The notes below the pieces were generated by a model. That model was given only the letters and a program-made list of their open reading frames with translations. It made no database searches and was not told the DNA's origin. Both the position numbers and the translations under genes were made by a program. Shown in pieces: positions 6,247 through 9,226 of a stretch of 9,226 bases of DNA. The stretch lies in the NCBI GenBank assembly GCA_017880985.1, contig JADGRK010000074.1:1-9226 (forward strand), written 5' to 3'. Origin of the DNA: Rhodoferax sp. Its GTDB lineage: Bacteria > Pseudomonadota > Gammaproteobacteria > Burkholderiales > Burkholderiaceae_C. How positions within the stretch are numbered: the stretch's first letter is position 1; every line of letters starts with the position of its first letter.

Positions 6247-6278
6247 TTGACTAAAAGTTGGTGCGTTGCAACATGATA
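6247..6278. promoter_or_regulatory. divergent argC / sucC promoter region (tentative)
   Basis: On the + strand TTGACT (6247-6252) with CATGAT (6272-6277) gives a weak promoter with 19-bp spacing that would drive sucC with a long leader of roughly 190 nt. On the - strand TATCAT (complement of 6273-6278) matches five of six -10 positions and would drive argC, with only a poor TTGTAA-like -35 15 bp upstream of it. Both are guesses from hexamer similarity; neither is strong. Confidence 0.25.
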
Positions 6279-6353
6279 CAGTTCGACGCGGCGTTACAAA
6301 GTACCTGCCGCAAAGCAGCCCTGTTTTGTGGCCGGATGATGATTATCCCTTCC

Positions 6354-6412
6354 TGAAACCTTGCGGAACAGACCACAGCTTGCGCGTCGCCAAGCCGACT
6401 CTGTCCTCAACT
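6354..6412 (+). repeat. REP-like repeat, copy A (sucC leader)
   Basis: This block begins TGAAACCTTGCGGAACAGACC and ends CTCTGTCCTCAACT. Its first 27 bases match the start of copy C (7631-7657) at 24 positions, and its last 14 match 7674-7687 at 13. The arms GGAACAGA and TCTGTCC are nearly complementary, so it could fold as an imperfect hairpin. It lies in the 267-bp non-coding region between argC and sucC. The GCGGGACAGACC-type arm recalls REP sequences linked to RAYT (Y1-type) transposases, but no such transposase gene is in the window. Confidence 0.6.
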
Positions 6413-6425
6413 TGGCGTGGAAAAT

Positions 6426-6467
6426 GGCGGAACAGACCCTCAGCGCTGTCCCCGACTAATTAGGAAA
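6426..6467 (+). repeat. REP-like repeat, copy B, ending at the sucC ribosome binding site
   Basis: A shortened copy with GGCGGAACAGACC on the left and CTGTCCCCGACTAATTAG on the right. The middle is only a few bases, so it forms a small stem ACAG (6432-6435)/CTGT (6446-6449) with partly paired flanks. The right end agrees with the right end of copy C (CTGTCCCC-ACT-ATTAG). It contains AGGAAA (6462-6467), the Shine-Dalgarno of sucC, five bases before the ATG. Confidence 0.6.
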
Positions 6468-6472
6468 TTTCT

Positions 6473-7633
6473 ATGAAAATTCACGAATACCAAGGCAAGG
6501 ACATCTTGCGTCAATTTGGCATACCGGTGCCGCGCGGCATTTCTGCCTTCACGGTTCAGGAGGCGGTGGAAGCGGCCCAAAAACTCGGCGGCCCGGTCTG
6601 GGTGGTCAAGGCGCAGATCCATGCCGGTGGCCGAGGCAAAGGTGGCGGCGTCAAGTTGGCGCGCTCGATTGACGAAGTGAAAAAGCTCGCCGGTGAAATT
6701 CTGGGCATGCAGCTCATCACCCATCAAACTGGTCCCGAAGGTCAAAAAGTCCGCCGCCTGCTGATTGAAGATGGCGCCGACATCAAAAAAGAATATTACC
6801 TGTCAGCAGTGACCGACCGCGCTTCGCAGCGTGTAGCGCTCATGGCTTCGAGCGAGGGCGGCATGAACATCGAAGAAGTGGCGCACAGCAGCCCGGAAAA
6901 AATCATCAAGGTATTTGTCGATCCGGCCACCGGCCTGACTGCCGCGCAAGCCAAAGAGTTGGCTGACGGCATTGGCGTACCGGCTCGCTCTACCGCGCAA
7001 TGTGTCGATGTCATGCATAAACTGTACAAGGTATACATGGACACCGACGCTTCGCTGGTCGAGATCAACCCCCTGATTCTGGAAGGCAATGGCCACATCA
7101 AAGCACTCGATGCCAAGTTCAACTTTGACGACAACGCGCTTTATCGTCACCCTGAAATTGTGGCTTGCCGAGACCTTGACGAAGAAGATCCGGCCGAGAT
7201 CGAAGCCAGCAAATTTGACCTGGCCTACATCAGCCTGGACGGCAACATTGGCTGCCTGGTCAATGGTGCCGGTCTGGCGATGGCCACCATGGACACCATC
7301 AAGCTGTTTGGCGCGGAACCAGCCAACTTTCTGGACGTGGGCGGCGGCGCCACGCCGGAGAAGGTTACGGAAGCCTTCAAGATCATGCTGAAAAATCCCA
7401 AGGTCAGGGTGATTTTGGTCAATATTTTTGGCGGCATCATGAAGTGCGACACGATCGCAGCGGGCATCGTTGCAGCTTGCAAGGCAGTCAACCTGAGCGT
7501 ACCGCTGGTGGTACGCATGAAGGGCACCAACGAAGAACTGGGTAAAAAATTACTGGCCGACTCCGGCCTGCCCATCATCAGTGCCGACACCATGGCCGAT
7601 GCCGCTCAAAAAGCGGTGGCAGCGGCAGCGTGA
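6473..7633 (+). CDS. sucC: succinyl-CoA synthetase (ADP-forming) beta subunit
   Basis: The beta subunit of succinyl-CoA ligase, which with SucD interconverts succinyl-CoA and succinate with nucleoside triphosphate formation in the TCA cycle (cytoplasm). At 386 residues it is the normal length (E. coli 388). The N-terminal ATP-grasp domain shows KAQIHAGGRGKGGGVK (46-61), the EINPL segment with Glu197 and Asn199, and Asp213 in ALDAKFNFDD as metal ligands. The C-terminal ligase domain shows NGAGLAMATMD (264-274), FLDVGGGA (286-293) and the NIFGGIMKCD motif (317-326) near the phosphohistidine site. The start is ATG 6473 with AGGAAA just upstream. sucD follows after 70 bp. Nucleotide preference (ATP or GTP) cannot be decided by eye. 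Confidence 0.97.
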   Translation: MKIHEYQGKDILRQFGIPVPRGISAFTVQEAVEAAQKLGGPVWVVKAQIHAGGRGKGGGVKLARSIDEVKKLAGEILGMQLITHQTGPEGQKVRRLLIEDGADIKKEYYLSAVTDRASQRVALMASSEGGMNIEEVAHSSPEKIIKVFVDPATGLTAAQAKELADGIGVPARSTAQCVDVMHKLYKVYMDTDASLVEINPLILEGNGHIKALDAKFNFDDNALYRHPEIVACRDLDEEDPAEIEASKFDLAYISLDGNIGCLVNGAGLAMATMDTIKLFGAEPANFLDVGGGATPEKVTEAFKIMLKNPKVRVILVNIFGGIMKCDTIAAGIVAACKAVNLSVPLVVRMKGTNEELGKKLLADSGLPIISADTMADAAQKAVAAAA

Positions 7634-7696
7634 AACTTTGCGGGACAGACCGCAGCTAAGCGAAGCGAGCCAGCTCTGTCCCCAACTGATTAGAAA
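7631..7696 (+). repeat. REP-like repeat, copy C, filling the sucC-sucD spacer
   Basis: The copy starts with the TGA stop codon of sucC (7631-7633) and runs to the sucD ribosome binding site. GGGACAGA (7642-7649) and TCTGTCCC (7675-7682) form a perfect 8-bp stem around a 25-nt region that can fold further. The left part matches copy A and the right part (CTGTCCCCAACTGATTAG then AAA) matches copy B. This almost wholly accounts for the 70-bp spacer between two genes that are essentially adjacent in E. coli. The hairpin could adjust the relative expression of the two subunits. Confidence 0.65.
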
Positions 7697-7703
7697 GTGA
7701 ATT

Positions 7704-8597
7704 ATGTCAATCCTCATCAATAAAGATACCAAAGTCATCACCCAGGGCATCACCGGCAAGACCGGTCAATTCCATACTGAAAAGTGCCAGGAATACGCCA
7801 ATGGCAAAAACTGTTTCGTCGCCGGAGTGAACCCCAAAAAGGCCGGCGAAAAGATTTTTGACATTCCAATTTTCGCCTCCGTCAAGGAAGCCGCCAGCCA
7901 GACCGGTGCCACCGTGTCGGTCATTTACGTACCACCTGCCGGCGCGGCAGCCGCGATCTGGGAAGCCGTTGAGGCGGATCTGGATCTGGCCATCTGCATC
8001 ACTGAAGGCATCCCGATCCGTGACATGCTGGAAGTGCGTAACAAAATGCGCGCCAAGGTCGCTGCCGGCGGCAAGGAGACTTTGCTGCTTGGACCCAACT
8101 GCCCGGGCTTGATCACACCGGACGAAATCAAGATCGGCATCATGCCCGGCCATATTCACCGCAAGGGCCGCATCGGCGTGGTCAGCCGTTCCGGCACGCT
8201 AACCTATGAAGCGGTGGCGCAGGTGACTGAAATTGGGCTCGGCCAGTCCACCGCCGTGGGCATCGGTGGCGATCCGATCAATGGCTTGAAGCACATCGAC
8301 ATCATGCGTTTGTTTAACGAAGACCCCGACACCGACGCTGTCATCATGATTGGTGAAATCGGTGGCCCCGACGAGGCCGAAGCGGCGCGCTGGTGCAAAG
8401 CCAACATGAAGAAGCCGATTGTTGGTTTCATCGCGGGTGTTACCGCGCCGGCCGGCAAGCGCATGGGGCACGCCGGTGCCTTGATCTCTGGCGGTGGCGA
8501 CACGGCCGAGGCCAAACTGGCGGTGATGGAAGAATGTGGCTTCAAAGTTACACGCAATCCATCTGAAATGGCCAAGTTGTTAAAGGCTATGCTGTAA
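7704..8597 (+). CDS. sucD: succinyl-CoA synthetase alpha subunit
   Basis: The alpha subunit of succinyl-CoA ligase; it binds CoA and carries the phosphohistidine intermediate. It is 297 residues (E. coli 289). The N-terminal CoA-binding Rossmann domain has QGITGKTGQFH (14-24) and GVNPKKAG (41-48). The LGPNCPGLI segment (129-137) and SRSGTLTYE (161-169) are family signatures. The catalytic His256 lies in KRMGHAGALISGGGDTAEAK (252-271), all intact. The start is ATG 7704; the Shine-Dalgarno AGAAAG is weak, so translation may be partly coupled to sucC or affected by the upstream hairpin. It forms an operon with sucC. The TerC-type gene follows after 114 bp. Confidence 0.97.
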   Translation: MSILINKDTKVITQGITGKTGQFHTEKCQEYANGKNCFVAGVNPKKAGEKIFDIPIFASVKEAASQTGATVSVIYVPPAGAAAAIWEAVEADLDLAICITEGIPIRDMLEVRNKMRAKVAAGGKETLLLGPNCPGLITPDEIKIGIMPGHIHRKGRIGVVSRSGTLTYEAVAQVTEIGLGQSTAVGIGGDPINGLKHIDIMRLFNEDPDTDAVIMIGEIGGPDEAEAARWCKANMKKPIVGFIAGVTAPAGKRMGHAGALISGGGDTAEAKLAVMEECGFKVTRNPSEMAKLLKAML

Positions 8598-8647
8598 CGC
8601 CACGAACTGGTTTGCGGTCAAGGGCTGCTACATTTCTCGATAAACAA

Positions 8648-8688
8648 GCAGGAGGCGCTCCGAACATTTTGTTTTGAGCGCTTCTTGC
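8648..8688 (+). terminator. long hairpin downstream of sucD, candidate terminator or attenuator
   Basis: GCAGGAGGCGCTC (8648-8660) and GAGCGCTTCTTGC (8676-8688) form a 13-bp stem with two G-U pairs around a 15-nt T-rich loop. It begins 50 bp after the sucD stop and ends 23 bp before the next start codon. The following bases (ATTTGT) are only moderately T-rich, so it may slow or partly stop transcription instead of fully insulating the next gene. I looked for the manganese riboswitch known upstream of some YjbE/TerC genes and did not find its conserved core. Confidence 0.5.
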
Positions 8689-8711
8689 ATTTGTACCGCA
8701 GGAGATTTTGG

Positions 8712-9226
8712 ATGGACTTGCTTCAAAGTGTGGATTTCTGGATTGGTCTGCTCAAAATTGTCTGGATCAACATCATTTTGTCGGGCGATAACGCAGTCGT
8801 GATTGCACTGGCGGCCCGATCCTTGCCGCTTGGACAGCAAAACAAGGCGGTTTTCTGGGGCTCTGGCGCGGCGGTGGTTTTGCGTATTGCGTTGACCGTG
8901 GTGGCGGCCAAGTTACTGGCCTTGTCATTTCTACAGATCGCCGGGGGCCTGCTGCTGCTATGGATTGGTGTTCAATTGCTCAGTGAAGACGACGAGGGCG
9001 AAGGGCACATGAAAGAAAGTGGCAGTCTCATGGCCGCCGTGCGCACTATCCTGATTGCGGATCTGGTTATGAGTCTGGACAATGTTATTGCGGTTGCAGC
9101 CGCAGCCAAAGGCGACATAACGCTGCTGATATTGGGCCTGGCCATCAGCATCCCGCTGGTGATATTTGGCAGTACCCTGATGATCAAGCTGATGACACGT
9201 TTTCCGATTATCGTGACCTTGGGCGC
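8712..9226 (+). CDS. TerC-family integral membrane protein, YjbE type (3' end outside window)
   Basis: The first 171 residues of a polytopic inner-membrane protein run open to the window end. Two internally related segments carry the family's acidic motifs: ILSGDNAVVIALAAR (22-36) and LVMSLDNVIAVAAAA (118-132), each in a hydrophobic helix. They are separated by a charged linker SEDDEGEGHMKESG (91-104). Further membrane helices are at about 50-70, 72-90 and 137-160. This pattern fits the YjbE subgroup of the TerC family; characterised relatives in Bacillus (YceF, YkoY) export manganese, and others are tied to tellurite resistance. Metal export is therefore a reasonable but unproved role. The start is ATG 8712 with AGGAGA at 8700-8705. 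It is co-directional with sucCD, but the hairpin at 8648-8688 may separate the transcripts. Confidence 0.88.
   Translation, partial: MDLLQSVDFWIGLLKIVWINIILSGDNAVVIALAARSLPLGQQNKAVFWGSGAAVVLRIALTVVAAKLLALSFLQIAGGLLLLWIGVQLLSEDDEGEGHMKESGSLMAAVRTILIADLVMSLDNVIAVAAAAKGDITLLILGLAISIPLVIFGSTLMIKLMTRFPIIVTLG

Noticed and set aside
6266..6463. 65-residue open frame in the sucC leader
   Set aside because: It runs through both REP-like copies, has no domain or good ribosome site, and is better explained as repeat sequence.
7707..8159. 150-residue frame on the - strand
   Set aside because: It is antisense to sucD, which is complete with all signatures; the antisense product is a composition-driven shadow.
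8598..8711. yybP-ykoY manganese riboswitch before the TerC-type gene
   Set aside because: The conserved GGGGAGTA-like core and its partner segments are not visible in the 114-bp leader.
1..9226. CRISPR array, prophage, toxin-antitoxin, defence or biosynthetic cluster
   Set aside because: No regularly spaced repeats, integrase, transposase, nuclease or secondary-metabolism genes were found; the coding content is accounted for by core genes and regulators.
1..9226. tRNA or rRNA genes
   Set aside because: No cloverleaf with a TTCRANY T-arm and CCA end, and no rRNA-like conserved stretches, were noticed in the short intergenic regions.

Overview
The window looks like a chromosomal stretch of a betaproteobacterium of the order Burkholderiales, most probably family Comamonadaceae (Rhodoferax/Polaromonas-like). 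This rests on the protein flavour (RecA with the GEMGDSLPGLQARL segment, TctD/TctE-type two-component pair, SucC/SucD), the moderately high GC content, and the order recA-recX-sucC-sucD-terC, which I recall as conserved in Burkholderiales. It is mostly core, vertically inherited gene content. I see no phage, plasmid, CRISPR, toxin-antitoxin or defence genes, no rRNA or tRNA, and no intact insertion sequence.

Layout. Position 1-497 (+) is the 3' part of a SPOR-domain protein gene cut by the window edge. It converges on a leftward block: a sensor histidine kinase (513-1970) preceded by its response regulator (2062-2736) and, further upstream on the same strand, a MarR-type regulator (2855-3343). 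A short AT-rich divergent region (3344-3507) carries a LexA-box-like site and candidate promoters, and leads into recA (3508-4605) and recX (4681-5157), both rightward. recX converges on a leftward type-2 argC (5270-6205); the gap between them is filled by a multi-hairpin palindromic repeat. A divergent region of about 270 bp then leads rightward into sucC (6473-7633) and sucD (7704-8597), followed by a YjbE/TerC-type membrane protein gene (8712 to the window end, incomplete).

How the genes work together. RecA and RecX form the usual recombinase/negative-modulator pair. SucC and SucD are the two subunits of succinyl-CoA synthetase of the TCA cycle. The histidine kinase and response regulator form one phosphorelay, with a tandem 11-bp direct repeat upstream of the regulator gene that fits an autoregulatory OmpR-family binding site. 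ArgC (arginine biosynthesis) lies on the opposite strand between recX and sucC and appears functionally unrelated to both.

The least ordinary part is non-coding: three related REP-like sequences with GCGG(A/G)ACAGACC and CTGTCC arms around sucC and sucD. Two of them end exactly at the ribosome binding sites of sucC and sucD, and one begins at the sucC stop codon. There is also an 86-bp compound palindrome between recX and argC. I do not see a convincing new multi-gene system here.
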